A stretch of DNA of 64,000 nt, taken from assembly GCA_003971905.1 (NCBI GenBank), contig RSEE01000099.1:124001-188000 (forward strand), read 5' to 3'. The notes below the pieces were generated by a model that worked only from the letters and a program-made list of their open reading frames with translations, made no database searches and had not been told where the DNA came from. Position 1 is the stretch's first letter; every line of letters starts with the position of its first letter. The position numbers and the translations under genes are program-made. The DNA comes from Moniliella sp. 'wahieum'. Its lineage: Eukaryota; Basidiomycota; Moniliellomycetes; Moniliellales; Moniliellaceae. Shown piece by piece: positions 25,901 through 39,800 of the stretch.

Positions 25901-26560
25901 GAAACGCAGGGCAGCGGTTAACGCGTCAATGGTACGGTGGGGCAAGGTGTGGGCGCCCTAGGGTGCCTCTGCTGGCGGGCGTTGTAGCCTGTGGCAGCTG
26001 GCAGTGGAGGCAGGCTGTATAGCCTATCAGCTTGCGGACGCTGAATACCGTTTGTGATGCGATCGCGAGTATGTGATCACCACGCCGGTGTAACGTGCAA
26101 CACAAACTATCGCTGGAGAGACCCAAGGGCAAAAAACAAGGGAGCGCCTACTCCTCGTCGGAGGGACGCTGTGGTCGCGACGCGTGACGTGAGGAGTAGG
26201 AACGATGCACAATGGACGAGGCGCGATGGCTCGATGGTCACTGGTCCGTGCTCGCCACTGCTGGCCATAGTGGTGTTGTAATGAGCCTGCCAGTGGATAC
26301 CAACGGATTGAGGAATGCGGCATTGGGGGCGTTTTTGCTCCGTAGTTAGTTGCACATCTGTTTTTTTGCCGTCTCGCACCGTCTCACATGCGGGGTCCAT
26401 ATGCCATGTCAATATGACCTCGCGCCGTCGTTGGATGGGCACAGAGGGTGGCGGTGGCAGGAGGCTAGAGGGGGCGAGAGACCACAGAGACACAGTGTCG
26501 CAGGCTGAGTGCTCCTGAATCAAGCTTCGCGCCAGCCTGCTGCGTGCTCGCAACGTCATC
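22935..26560. other. Gene-poor region rich in short palindromic words
   Basis: No gene is supported in 3.6 kb. The sequence is dense in recurring words: AAGCTTGAAGCTTGA (24040-24066, 24866-24905, 25287-25314), GTGACTAG/GTTACTAG tandems (23665-23690, 24510-24540, 25447-25470), ATGATGCATGATGCATG (24095-24110, 24722-24745) and GATCGATGATC (25038-25065). Stops interrupt all frames. Some longer minus-strand ORFs near 26107-26643 overlap the transcription factor promoter and show no family feature. Confidence 0.55.
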
Positions 26561-26561
26561 A

Positions 26562-26568
26562 GTATATA
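26562..26568 (+). promoter_or_regulatory. TATA-like box of the Zn2Cys6 gene
   Basis: GTATATACT lies about 215 bp upstream of the chosen ATG at 26784. An ATG at 26578 is too close to it to be a likely start. Confidence 0.4.
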
Positions 26569-26783
26569 CTCTGGTAATGCCCCCTCCTCCCGCCCCCGTC
26601 CACCTGTCATCTGTCTATCGATTGCCTCCATGGTCCCAATCACCCAACGTTACTACATTAATACTTACACCACGTATTGCCCGCCCCTCCCCCCCGCACA
26701 AGGGAATACCATTATTTCCCTCCTCTTTGCCCGGCCCGCCCTCTCCTCTCCTACCACCACCACCCGTGCGCACGCCGTCGCCC

Positions 26784-28513
26784 ATGCCCCCGCAGCCCCT
26801 CCCCCCCCGCAGCCCCGCCTCGGCCACCGTGGACCCGTCCACGATCGCAGCATTGGAGCAGCTACGTCGACGTAGCGACTCGTCCTACGAAGGTCGCCCA
26901 GCCTGCGACAATTGCCGCCGCCGGTGCGTTGCTGTGTCTTCCCTCTCGGCGCGCCCACTGCAGCGGCATCTATGTGCTGTACTAACTGTGACCCTTGCCT
27001 GCCTTCCCGCCATCCCCTCTCAACTAACCCAACCACAGCAAGACCAAGTGCGACCGTCAAGAGCCCAGGTGCGGACGCTGCGCTCGCCTGAACCGCCAAT
27101 GCACCACCGCCGACGTGCTGATGCGTCGGGGCCCTCCTCCAAGTATGTGCCTACTCGTCCCACGTCGATTTCATGTGTGGCCCATGTGACTTAACTGACC
27201 CAGGAGTCTCCTACTCCGCCTCCTCTTTGGCTCAACAGCAAGGAGCGGGCGGCATACCAAGCCGCCGGGATCCCAATCCCCTCCCTTAAGCATCGGCAGC
27301 GCACCCGCCGCCCAAAGCTCCGCAGTGGAACACACCTATTTTTTGCCCGCCATGGCCCGGATGGGCACAACCAGGTCCAGTACCAGCACCAGCTCCAACT
27401 GCAGTGCCAGCACCGTCAGTACCAGCGCTCCCTGCTCTTTGGGTAAGATGTTTGCCTCGTCCTTTCCCCCGACCACCAATACGACTTGGCTCTCAAGCTC
27501 GGGCCGGCCCCGCGTCTCGACCTACCCGAACAGGGTACCGGTGACCTGTTCCTTTCCCCCTGGACACCGCGGCATCGAGGCGCACCGGGTCAGGTACCAG
27601 GAGAGATGACGCGTAAACACACCGTCCCGCTCACTCCGCCTTCCAACCCGTTGGCCCTGACCCCGCCCGGTCCGACGCCCTATGGCATGTACCTGGGGGC
27701 CGAGCACGTGAACCCGACTCCCCCGGCCTACTCGATTCCCCATCGTGCAACCCAAGTCTCCCCTGACTCACAGTGGCTTCGCCCGTGCACGACGGACGTT
27801 CACCGCCGCTTCTATCCCGTCGAGGACCAGGGTTGGGCGAGAGGGGAGGGCACAGCAGTGCCTGCTCCCCCCACGACAGGAGACTGGTCCTTCTTACCCC
27901 CTTCTGAGCCGGGTATCTCCTCCTATGTCCCAACGCGCACCCCAAGCCACGACGTTGCACCAGCCTACCCATCCGCCTCGGTCGCACCCGCTCTTCCCTC
28001 AGCTTGGGGCGCGTCACCGCTCTCGCCTCCAGCCCATCCTAGTGCACCGCTGCGAACGACAGCGTCTTCATGTGGCTCAGGCGCTTCCCCGGGGCACAGG
28101 ACGTAGCCCTCTCGTCCACAGGCGTCAGCGTTGCCAGCACCGACTCGTTCGACCCACCTCCTGTTGGTCTGGGCGGGTGGCTACCGGGCTGGTCATGCCC
28201 GACAGCAGCATCGGCGCGGGGTACGCCACCTTCTATGCCCGGGACGAGGGTCCTGGTTCCCTGGTCCCGTTGTACCCCCCTTCACGCGGGAGAACGCCCT
28301 ACTGAGCTCTTCTTCTCCGCTTCCCCAGCGAAAGAGAGGGGTGGCAGTGTGCGGTACGGCGATTCGCACCTTGACTCTGGGCCCATGTCGTACCGCCCTG
28401 CTGACCCTTTTCGCATGGGCGGGTGGGACGAGGGGACGGTAGCCTCGGTTCCTGTCCCTCGTTCTGCACCTCGCCTTTCCCACGCCCCGAGGGGCTGGTT
28501 TGGCCTTCGATGA
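26784..28513 (+). CDS. Zn(II)2Cys6 fungal transcription factor
   Basis: The N-terminus (MPPQPLPPRSPAS) is followed by a GAL4-type zinc cluster split by an intron. Exon 1 ends ACDNCRRR. Intron 1 is about 26921-27039 (GTGCGT donor, CACAG acceptor). Exon 2 continues KTKCDRQEPRCGRCARLNRQC. The spacing C-X2-C-X6-C-X6-C-X2-C-X6-C is exact for a binuclear zinc cluster that binds CGG-type half-sites in the nucleus. A second intron is likely at about 27140-27202 (GTATGT donor, CCCAG acceptor). A Gln-rich block (about 27370-27440) and a long Pro/Ser/Thr-rich region suit an activation domain. No fungal-specific middle homology domain is visible. Frame breaks occur near 27200, 27445, 28080, 28190 and 28300. 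The end at 28513 assumes these. Target genes cannot be inferred. Confidence 0.8.
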
Positions 28514-30282
28514 GCACTAGCAAGGCTGAAACTACCCCCTGGCTTCGTAGCAGGGCGGGAACGAACTTAGCAAGGGATCATCTGCCTTTTTTTTTCCTCT
28601 CTTCGGTGGCCTCGGCACGGAACAGCCGTGGTTCTCGTTTGCTCTTCTGTATTTATCTCTCGATTATGGACTGTTGGTGCTATACGAAGTGGGAGGGGTG
28701 GGGGAGATGGGGGAGAGGGGAAGGTCGTACTTCCCCTTTTCCTCGCTCTCTCTCCATCTCTTTCTCTTTGTGTCATTGATCCTATCTTTTTCCGGATCTG
28801 TTCATACCTATCTTTTATTGCTTTTTTGTTGCCCGTTTCTCTCTTGTCTTCCCTGGCGTCCATTCACTCTCCAATAACTTAGCGCGGCCCTCGCTCTCCC
28901 TCTCTCTCGTATTGGGTCCTCTTTCTCTTCATCCTACTGGTCACCTCGCGGTTTCGTGTCCCCTGTCATCCTACTCTGGCGGTTTTGCCTCACCTCTTTT
29001 GTCCCCACCAAGTGTTTCGGGCCATTCTTGTCATCCCTGCTCCCCCGGTGTTTCGTTTTTGTTTTGTCATCCTTCCCGCCCTGGTCCCCCCCCTCGTCTC
29101 CGTGCCTTGTGGAACCATGCTTAACCCACGCTTCTCCTCTGCGGTTGTTATTACAGTTAACCCCTACCGCCTGCTTTGGTTCTTGCGTATATAGCGTGCA
29201 ATAAGGCGGGTGGGGGCCCCCATATGTGTATCACGCCAGGGTCCTCACACCTATTCGTACTCCCCCAGTCTGCCAGGATAGTAAAGTGATGGTATTAGAG
29301 GTATGATGCATGTTGGCGAGAGGGACGGGGGGAAGGAGGATGCCACGTCGGTGGCCTCTTCTACAGGAGGGGACCGGGTGTGTACATTATGGGAACGGAT
29401 GGCGGGCACCAGAGTCCTGATCTCCTGGCGATTCCCCTGATGGTTCCTTAAGCTGGGTTAGACCGGGCCGTAGGTCCGGCGGTCCTCTAGTAGTATGTAG
29501 TTAACAAAATCTGTGGTCATATAATAGCGAAGGTGTATGGGCCATTGCACCTCTCGTACCGCGTACATCCTCATAAGTGATGTGATTTCGTCGGAGACAT
29601 GTCTCGCTATCCTTACTGAGTACTGAGTACTGACTCTTGGGTTGAGTATGCTGAGTACTAAGATTACTGAGATATGAGAAGAGAACCGCGAGAGGATATA
29701 GAGTGTTCACTATATGATCATCGGAATTCTACAGTCCTTTTCATCAGGCCGTCGACCATAATATTTGATGGGTAGTCATTAACAAAGAGGACCATTACTT
29801 CTCAATAAGGCCTCGTTCAACGTATTCAACATTCATCGACATCGGTCGTCATCGAGAGTGTATCAGCAAGGTCATACAATACTTTCATCTGCAGTAGTCT
29901 CGTCAGGGTTTGCTGACAGGGGTTTTCCAGATCGAAACTGAGTGAGACCCACATCTCCAGTTCCACCTCCAGATTCACATTCACAACAGTAGATCATTGA
30001 AGTTCAGCGTTTTGCTCACTACGGTCCAGCGCGCGTTTGGCGCTCAGCCTGAGCGCCCTTTCCGATCTCAGCGCGCAATGCGCACACTATGATAGAGTGT
30101 GGCGGAGAGGAACAGGACAACCAACAACGTTGAAGTTCAACGTTCAACCGGCAACAGCCACAGTCGTTCCTTGACGCAACATTCCTTCTTTTCGTTGTCA
30201 CAGTAACTAGTAACGAGCCACATCCCACCCAAACATCCTGACCAAAACAACCGGAACTGTGACCGCCCACACTGACCAATAA
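28514..30282. other. Pyrimidine-rich 3' flank and unassigned sequence
   Basis: 28570-29170 is strongly CT-rich on the plus strand, with long T and C runs, and may be 3' UTR or a decayed tract. 29190-30280 holds one copy of a dispersed repeat (listed) and CTGAGTACTGAGTACTG words near 29617. No gene is seen. Confidence 0.45.
29387..29470 (+). repeat. Dispersed repeat R1, copy 1
   Basis: Shares CCTGGCGATTCCCC and GGTTCCTTAA, preceded by GAACGGATGG-GGG-ACCAGAG, with copies near 42.0, 42.7 and 60.6 kb. Class unknown. Confidence 0.65.
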
Positions 30283-31097
30283 TTAATAAGGTGTGGAGAT
30301 GTCCTTGATCTTGACGCTTGAGGCTTTATGTAGCTTGTAGCTGATCAATGTGATCAATGTGCCTACTGATACTGATTGATGTTCGGTAGTATCATCGGTA
30401 TCGATTTCGGCCCTCTCAATCATCACAGTACAACCTGTGTTCTCCACGTGTCCGCCAAGAGACGCACATAGAACCCCAACATCAGCACCGCGGCCATTGC
30501 TATGATTCCGCCCTGGGACCGCAGAGGGACACGGTTCAAGTACGACTATTGAATACATATATCGCCGTGGCGAGGCTGTTCCAGGATCCGGACTGCTGAC
30601 GTCTCTCCAAGAGGGGGCGGATTCATTGCCCGGGAGCTCAGGGACGGTTTCGAAGCTCTTCATCACCACGTTGGTCGTTGCATTGTTGGCCACGGCACAC
30701 TCGAGGCTAAGGGGGAAGTTGGCGCCTCTTGGGGTGACGTGGGGGCGGCGAGCGCCTCATCCGTCGGATTCTTCCCCAGGGCCTGACGTGCCGGTGTAGG
30801 ACCCGAGCGAGAGTGGCGCGAGTGGCACGAGGAGCCCAAGCGGGTGACTTGGTGCAATTGACTCGGAGGCGGGGTGGGCGCCGGGATACAGTCGTCTGAA
30901 CTGACGACTGTGGACTCAGGAAGTCTGTCGATTGATTGAGGAAGCCAGTTATGCCGGATTTTCTGTTTGGGGGCGCTCTCCCTTCCTAACCCCCGCACGG
31001 CTGTCGATTGGCCTGCCAGGGCCAAAGCCCTTTTTGACAGCAACTGCTCATCTGGACTTCGACGCGGGTTTGAGCGACCAACACGGGCCCTTGCCAT
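30283..31097 (-). CDS. Hypothetical protein, two abutting frames
   Basis: Two minus-strand frames overlap by about 30 bp and can be joined by one base shift near 30690, giving about 270 residues from an upstream start near 31097. The first part is basic and Ser/Pro-rich (SPDEQLLSKRALALAG). The second has a more ordered composition (VMKSFETVPELPGNES and YMYSIVVLEPCPSA, ending ISYKLHKASSVKIKD). There is no signal peptide, membrane helix or known motif. It lies divergently upstream of DED1, about 740 bp away. Given the error rate of the window a real gene is possible, but nothing independent supports it. Confidence 0.3.
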
Positions 31098-31838
31098 GCC
31101 GCACGGTCATGTGTAGGTGGCCTATAGGCCAAACACCTGCTCCGCCCCACGCGGCGACGGCCCTCTGTTTGCGCTCATAACGGCCGTTTCTCCGCTGCTT
31201 TGGTGCTTAATTTGCTTCAGGTGACCGATGAGCTCGCGATGCTGTCGCCACTTGGGGCGCATGGCACGTGCTAGGGTTGGCCGGCCATCTGGGCGCAGCC
31301 ACGTGGCCAGACGAGGTGCGGCCAGATGCCTCGACGCGGTACGCGCTTCCCGCGACGCGCACCCGCAGCGGGCCTCTCTGCTGCCGCCCGCCCACACTCG
31401 CGCCCTGCCCCCGCCGCCCGCTGTGGCGCCGTGCCCCCCTGCCCCATCGGCCCCGAGCCACGTGGCGCCACTGTGAGAGTCTCCGCCGCACAGCGCCACT
31501 CAGCGCCTGCTGCATGCTGACCTAGCGGGACGGCCCAGGCCCAGTGTGCGGCCACCTGCCCGCCGAGTGCTGACGCGTGACGGCTGACAGCGCAGCCACG
31601 GCGTTGCACTGGCGCGGTGCGGGGGAGGCAGAGGACGCGGAGCACTGCGGAGCACGGCAGGAGGCAGCAGCCAAAGCACAGCACAGCGAAAGGCAAAGCA
31701 AAGCAAGGCAATGCAAAGTAATGCAAAGCAAAGCCAAGCAAAGCAAAGCAAAGCCGGCGGCCTAGGAAAAAAATATCCACACCAGCCGCCCCCTCGCCAC
31801 CCCCACCACTTCCTGGTATTTTCCCCCGTAACCTGCAC
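31098..31838. other. DED1 upstream region
   Basis: GC-rich sequence (about 31220-31560) without a supportable gene, followed by the AAAGC microsatellite. It presumably holds the DED1 promoter and leader. No clear TATA box is seen. Confidence 0.45.
31671..31755 (+). repeat. AAAGC pentanucleotide microsatellite
   Basis: Imperfect tandem AAAGC/CAAAG units, with AATGC variants, occupy about 85 bp and end about 85 bp before the DED1 ATG. They are therefore probably transcribed in its 5' leader. Confidence 0.8.
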
Positions 31839-33862
<2,024 letters not shown>

Positions 33863-34487
33863 ACCAGGACACTACCCTCGTTGCCCGCATACTCCCCTAT
33901 GCCCTCTTTTGCCCTCTCTAATTACTGTGTCATCTTGCGCTGCCACATCTCTCCCACGGAGCACAGGTACCCGTCGTAGAGGGCCCTGACAGCGTCCTGG
34001 CTCAATCTCCAAAAAGTTCCTCCCTCGAGGACCCCCCCCCCTCCCCCTGTCGAAATCGACTGGACTGCGTCTCTGTCATATTCCCCTGCTCTTCTCGTAC
34101 CACTGGACAATGGTCGTTGTTTTATTGTGTGTTGGTACGACTGCTACGCCCCCTCCCCCTGCTCCCCCTCCCACCATCTGCCACTGGTCCCGTTGTCATG
34201 TGCATCAGCATAGCCCCTTGTGCGCCTCGGCGACGAATCGCAATCATCCTATCCGGCACTACTGGCCCCTCGCCGTCTTGGCTGCTGGATGCGCTGACTA
34301 GTGAGTGGCTATAGACCGAGCGGGGAGTGTTTTCTGTCCGTTCAATTTCACTAGTCACTCTGTGCTGCCGGGGTGGGCGGGTGACGTAAGGCGCGCCTGC
34401 GTGGGTGAGTCGGCTGCTCCACGGCGCCACATCGCCATTCCCCCACCTCCCCCACCGCCCCACCATCCCTCCCCGCTGCGCTGCGCC
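33863..34487. other. Intergenic region between DED1 and KEI1
   Basis: Only short Pro-rich ORFs are present, in sequence with C-runs (34030-34045, 34150-34175). This is taken as the DED1 3' UTR and the KEI1 promoter. Confidence 0.5.
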
Positions 34488-35705
34488 ATGCCCCTGCCCC
34501 ACCACGGCCCTCGGCCGTGCACAGCGTCTTCCCCTGGAAGTCCTTCATCGGCATCTTTGACCTGAAGCAGGGCAGCGCCGTGATCAGCCTGTTTGCGCTG
34601 TTCAACAAGATTGTGGGTGTGTTTGGCATGCTGGCGCTGCTGACGGGCGGGTCGTTTGCGCAGGTCAGCCTCTACCTTTACAGTCTGGCCACCATATTTT
34701 GTGTTTTGTGTGGGGCATGCGTGGGATCTCGGACGAAGATGCGCGGACGGTGATGCGTTACGCGCACTTTTTCGTCGCTGACCACCTCGTCTCGTCGCTC
34801 TGGACCATGTACTTTTCCCACCAAGTCTTCACTGCCCCGCACAATGGCGACCCCCCGGCCACGGGCAAGTACCAGGAACTCATGCACCTCATTGAGAAAC
34901 TCGAGCAAGAGTATGGCGAAACCCGCAACCACACCCAATCCCTCACTGGCCCCGCACGCGTCCAAGCCGCCCAGCAAGTATGGAACTTTGAAAAAACTTT
35001 GCCACCCTCGCCATCCTCTTGGGCTGGTTCCTCAAGGCACGTCTCTCTCCCCCTCCCCCCCTTCCCCAACATACTTTCCTCTTTTGTAATGTCCTGCTGC
35101 CCTGCTGCCCTGCTGCCCTGCTGCCCTACTACCCAACTAACCACCTGCTCCCCTCCAGATCTTTTCGCATTGACACTGTACTCGTACGCGCTCCACTTGC
35201 GCCACGGCACGTACGCCGCTCTACCCCTGGCCAAGTCGTCCTCATTGAACGTTGCCTCGCTCGGCCGGGGCCCCGTGCCGTTTCATCTGCACGACGTGAC
35301 GGACGAACCAGAGTCGTACGAGTACGACGGGGGCCACATGCGCTCTCGCCCCTCGCTTGCCGAAGCCGGCCCGAGCGCAGCCACCGAACCCGCCGCGACC
35401 TGGTGGCCCCCCGCAGGCATCGAGCTCAGCCCGATCGAGGCGCCCAAAGCTCAGCGTGGATCGCTGGATTTGGGACGCTTGGGCCAGCCTGCCCAGGCGG
35501 CTCAGGTGGCACAGGCGGCACAAGTGGGTCAAGTGGGCCAGGTGGGCCAGGTGGGACAAGACTTGCCCCTTCTTCTTCCTCGCGCCAGGGCAGCGCAACT
35601 TACCTCCCGCGTCCCGCGGGCGGCAGCCGTCGCAACTCCCATACGTACCAAGATTCGATGACGGTCGACTCGCCTTCGTCTGCCTATGACGCCCATTGCC
35701 AGTAG
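34488..35705 (+). CDS. KEI1: Inositolphosphorylceramide synthase regulatory subunit Kei1
   Basis: Kei1 is a Golgi membrane protein that partners the catalytic subunit Aur1 in making inositolphosphorylceramide. The family pattern is clear: KSFIGIFDLKQGSAVISLFAL (helix 1), GVFGMLALLTGG (helix 2), SLYLYSLATIFCVL (helix 3), then GISDEDARTVMRYAHFFVADH followed by LVSSLWTMYF (helix 4). After a charged loop come LAILLGWFLK and FALTLYSYALHLRHGTY. An intron at 35037-35158 separates these last two blocks and appears to use a GC donor (AAG|GCACGT). The tail is Ser/Pro/Gln-rich with a nine-base repeat coding Val-Gly-Gln and probably ends DAHCQ at 35705. Homopolymer breaks are visible at AAAAAA (34991), TTTT (35161), near 34690 and near 35555. 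The ATG at 34488 needs one base shift to join the conserved frame. Confidence 0.88.
35085..35140 (+). repeat. CTGCTGCC repeat inside the KEI1 intron
   Basis: Four to five tandem copies of an 8-bp CCTGCTGC unit lie within the KEI1 intron, just before the TACTACCCAACTAAC branch-like sequence. It explains much of that intron's length. Confidence 0.75.
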
Positions 35706-36819
35706 CGACAGATTGGTCAGGTAAAACGCGATGCAAGGGATGGAAGCAAGGAATTGATGTTGGATGTTGGATCTTGGATCTTGGCCCCACAACAAGATGA
35801 ACTCATCAAGATAGGATCGTAGACCCAAATGGCGCAGATTTATGACCATGCTGTTTGTCCCATGGCGCCCGCGCACATGGGCACCAAAACCCATGTCTGC
35901 TATACCATCTCCCCAGTCGCACACATCAAGCTTGCAAAGATATAGGGTCGTACTCTTGACGTCTCCAAACCACATCATCCATGACCTGAGTGTGTTTAAG
36001 AAAAGCCCTCTCGGCTGCGTTTGACACCTTGTAGGCCCTTAGTTACTATGTCGCTTTCTTTTGCTTCCCTGTCAATCCTCCGATTCGCTTCCCGTCCGAA
36101 ATACATCATTCAAATCTCATCAATCATTGATCGTCAGGCCCCGGTAAGAGCAAGCCAATCAAGTCCCCGGGGGTCGGGGGTGGGGGGCATTGTATGAGCA
36201 GGCACGCGGTTCTTTTGGCTGAGCACCTGGCAGGCTCAGCGCCGGTGCTAGATACGGATGCCGAATATTGAATGTGGATGCGTAAATTGGGTGGATGAGG
36301 AAGGGGGTAGGTGGGTGTGAGAGAGTGAGGAGCCTGATTGAGGCTGTGAGAGTTGAGATCTGAGAGCAACCAGAGGCCGAGAAGCCCTGGACCAGCCACA
36401 ACAGAACAAGAAGAGGAAAAAAGAAGACGAAACCAACACGCCAAATATATCCAGCCGTCCGTTCGATTTTTTGCGCGGAGTCAAAACCAAACAGTGGAGA
36501 AAATCGCTGTGGGGGCAGTGTCACGAACATGAACGTAACATCCCTATGAAGGGCCCTTGTAGTATGCCCATGGTACGTCTCGCTTAACGCCCTTTTTAGA
36601 ACAGATGAAAATTCACAGGAAAGATCGGCCATGGCCTTTGACAGCGACGATTCGATCGAGCCTCCCGAAAAAGACATGCGATCCGGGGATGGGAAGAAAA
36701 AGTAACCAAAGACAAAACGAACGAGGGGTAGGATGGAGAAACACCGTATCCGAAGCCTCCACCCACCCAACATGCCGAGGCACGTGCCCCCCCCCCTCTC
36801 CCGTCAAACCGAAATGAAG
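35706..36819. other. Intergenic region between convergent KEI1 and the Rho GEF
   Basis: A TTGGATGTTGGATCTTGGATCTTGG repeat lies at 35757-35781. A 204-codon minus-strand frame (36159-36773) has a hydrophobic run (VFFFPLLVLLWL) but no recognisable family and is not called. The rest is probably the two 3' UTRs. Confidence 0.45.
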
Positions 36820-39800
36820 TTAAGAAGAAGACCCGCGCCGTTCTTTGAGTATCAATTCAAAGATTTTTTGCTCGTCGTACCCTGGGATGGAGGAAGGCAT
36901 CCGTTGCCGCACCAGGATGGGTTGCGGGGCATCGGGGGGAGCTGGGTGAGCCTGTGCAGGTTGTTGTCCAAACCCACGATGATTGCCGCTCGGCGTGTTC
37001 TGCGTGCTAGGCATCACCACCACATCGGCCGAGACGAGTTCCCAATTGGTACCGGCCAAGACCTGCATCAAGCGTCCATCGGTGGTGCGAACCTCAATCA
37101 GTTTCGGGCTAATGGCAACCAAATAGTCGCCTCGCTGCACCACCTCCTTAGGCCGGCCTTCCCAGCGAAATGCACGTTCCACCCGCGTAGGCGAACCGCG
37201 CGACTGTCCTGTTCCGACAAGACGTACACCCCATATTTTTCGTACAAGCAAAATGTCGCGTCGGGCGCGAGACGCGGTATTGCGAGGCACGGGGCGGGTA
37301 ACCGAAAAGAGACAAAGGACTTGACTGCCTTCCAGCTCGTTTCGTACCGCACTCGCTTTCGGCACTCGTCCCAGCCCATCCACCGCGACTGCTGAACCGT
37401 TGTGCATCTCGGGCCGCGCACCTTGCGCTCCGTCGATCAGGTCTTGATGCGCCTCGGCGTTCAATGCAAAGTCCGGCAACGGGATCGCTGGCTTCCTGTC
37501 GTCCAGGGGGTTGATAATGTCCACCCCACCCCTATGGATCACTGCCACGTCCGATCGGTACAGTTGGAACGTACGGGGGTTGTTCTTGGTCGAGTACAGA
37601 TGGTGTTCCGCATTGACGCGGAGGTTGGCGCAACGCCATTTGCCGGTCGGGATGAATTTGCGGAAACGAGAAGAATTGGAGGAATGGGCAGGCGAAGTGT
37701 CGGGAACGACGATGAGATGACGAAAGTCGGAGGGTTTGCGGTGCTGCTGGTATATCAAGACGGCCTGGCCCCCTACTTTGCCCATTCGCATCATCCCCAC
37801 GTCGTCCCGAGGATTTCGGCTGATGCATGCCTTGTCGGTTTCCATCCTTCTTGCATCTCTGGACAAGACTGCGTCCAATGGTACACCCACAACGTAGTGC
37901 CCAGCTGCAACACCAGCGTTCCAGTGTACTCGTCCCCCACCGTGGGTGCAAACAAGGCCATGTTGACAATGTTTTCCGTCCGCAGGACCAATACCAGCTC
38001 TTTCCCTCGCTCGCCGAGCCATACCCCCGATTTGGTCGCGACGGCAATCCAGTCTACCCCCTTGTTGGACTGAAAGACAAGCGCTTTGACGATTGACATG
38101 TCGGATTTAGGGACCGTCCGACCGGCAGAAGGTGGAGGTGTGATAGGATTAGTCGCCACGTTGAAGATTTGCTCGGTCAGCAGGTTGATCTGCATTGGCG
38201 CATATACCGACATCTGGATATTGCGTGTATCCACCTCCCTCCGCACCGTCTCTTCAATCGCATCTCGCCACGGGGCAGAGGTGGTGTAGAGATGTTTGAG
38301 GCCAGTGTAAATGTGTCCGACGCTAAAGGGATACAAAAACTTGTTCTTCCCACACGGAATGGCAGGCTCATCAAATCTTCCTATTTCCAGCGCTTCCAGA
38401 GGGATTGGCTATCGTAGCCCCAGCGAAAAAGCACGAGAGAGTCAGTACCGTCCCTTTTCCCCCAAATTATGTCTCCCAAACATCACACAAGAGGAAACCA
38501 CAACAAGAGAAGCACGTACTCTCCAACATAACTGAAGCGCTGGCATCGGCAGTAGCTTCTTGTCCAAGTTGGGATCCGATTCGGCCAAGGCACGATCCGC
38601 AACGTAGTACGGATCGTCAATTGCAGAGGTTCGCGTAGAATGGAGGATGAGGTGTTTCACCGATACCTTTACAGGTTTGAGCAGCAAGAGGAACGTGTCG
38701 GTGACCACAAGACGTAAAGGATCGGTTAATTGCGGCATAGCGTACACTACTGCCGCTTCGTCTTTTTCCCTGCCCAGGTTGACCTTGCGGCGGGGGGAAT
38801 CCAACGCCATGGCGGAAACCATGGTGGCGTCCCCAATGCCGACATTGAATTTCCAAAGGAGCGTTTGTTGGAGCTTCAACGCCTCGCTTCGTGACTTAAT
38901 GGGGTCCGTCCAGCGATTTAATGCACCGCCGATGGCCTTACACTTGCTCAAGGCACGCTGCAAGGATTCCTGTTCCTCCTTCATATCCACGTTGGTGGGC
39001 CCGTCGGCCGGACTAGTACTGACCTCTGTTGTCACGTCTAGAAGCTTTGTGATGAGCTCGTGGTAGACCTGAAAAACTATCGTTCGTCCCCGATCCAGAA
39101 CCGCTGCAACATCATTCTTGTGGGCCTGCGGTAACTTGGCAAGGTCACGGAAAAGTGCGTCAAAGTGAGGATCGCAAAGACAGTCCATCCTCAACTCGTC
39201 CGAAAACCACGTCATCCCGACGTAGTAGTTCTTCATCACGAGTAAGAACTTAGGATGATTCAAATGTTGCTCCATGAGATCGCCCACATGGGTAATGTAA
39301 CCGTCGCGCGCGTCCTCGATGCGGTTAAACAGTTTATCCAAAAACGGTTCGTGCAGTTTGACCAACATCTCTTCCGTCTCCTTGATCATCTGTTGGCACG
39401 CTTGCTCGTCCCGGCTCGGCGATGGCTTCAATCCGGTTTGCGCCTTAGCAGGAAAAAGCCGCGAGCCTCGTGTCGTTGTGGATGCCACACTGTCGGCCGT
39501 AGTGGTGCCGGTGATGGTGTTCTGTTCAGGGTTGGGGGGGTGTTGGGGGGTAAGACGCCACTCTGGAGCGAAGGCAAGAGGACGTCCCGTAGCAACCGCA
39601 TGCCAGCAACAAATCCGGCTTGGGCCAGGATAAGCTCTGTGAGCAGGTGTTGTCGTTTCTTTCTTTCTTCTGCATTTTGGTGAAGTCTGGTCGCTGCTCC
39701 TCGGGGAAATGACATTATTTCGCTCCACAAGGGTCGGTCAGCAGTGTTCAACTTGCACTCCAGCATACCTTCCACCGATGCGCCTATTCGCTTGTTCCGC

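Noticed and set aside
28570-29170. Hydrophobic ORFs in the CT-rich tract as membrane proteins
   Set aside because: Leu/Ser/Phe richness comes from the pyrimidine tract itself; all three frames look alike.
30960-31520. Overlapping Ala/Arg-rich ORFs on both strands upstream of DED1
   Set aside because: They reflect GC-rich promoter sequence with few stops; the composition is typical of frame shadows.
36159-36773. 204-codon minus-strand ORF with a hydrophobic stretch
   Set aside because: No family features; it lies between two convergent gene ends and has a residue mix expected of random AT-variable sequence.
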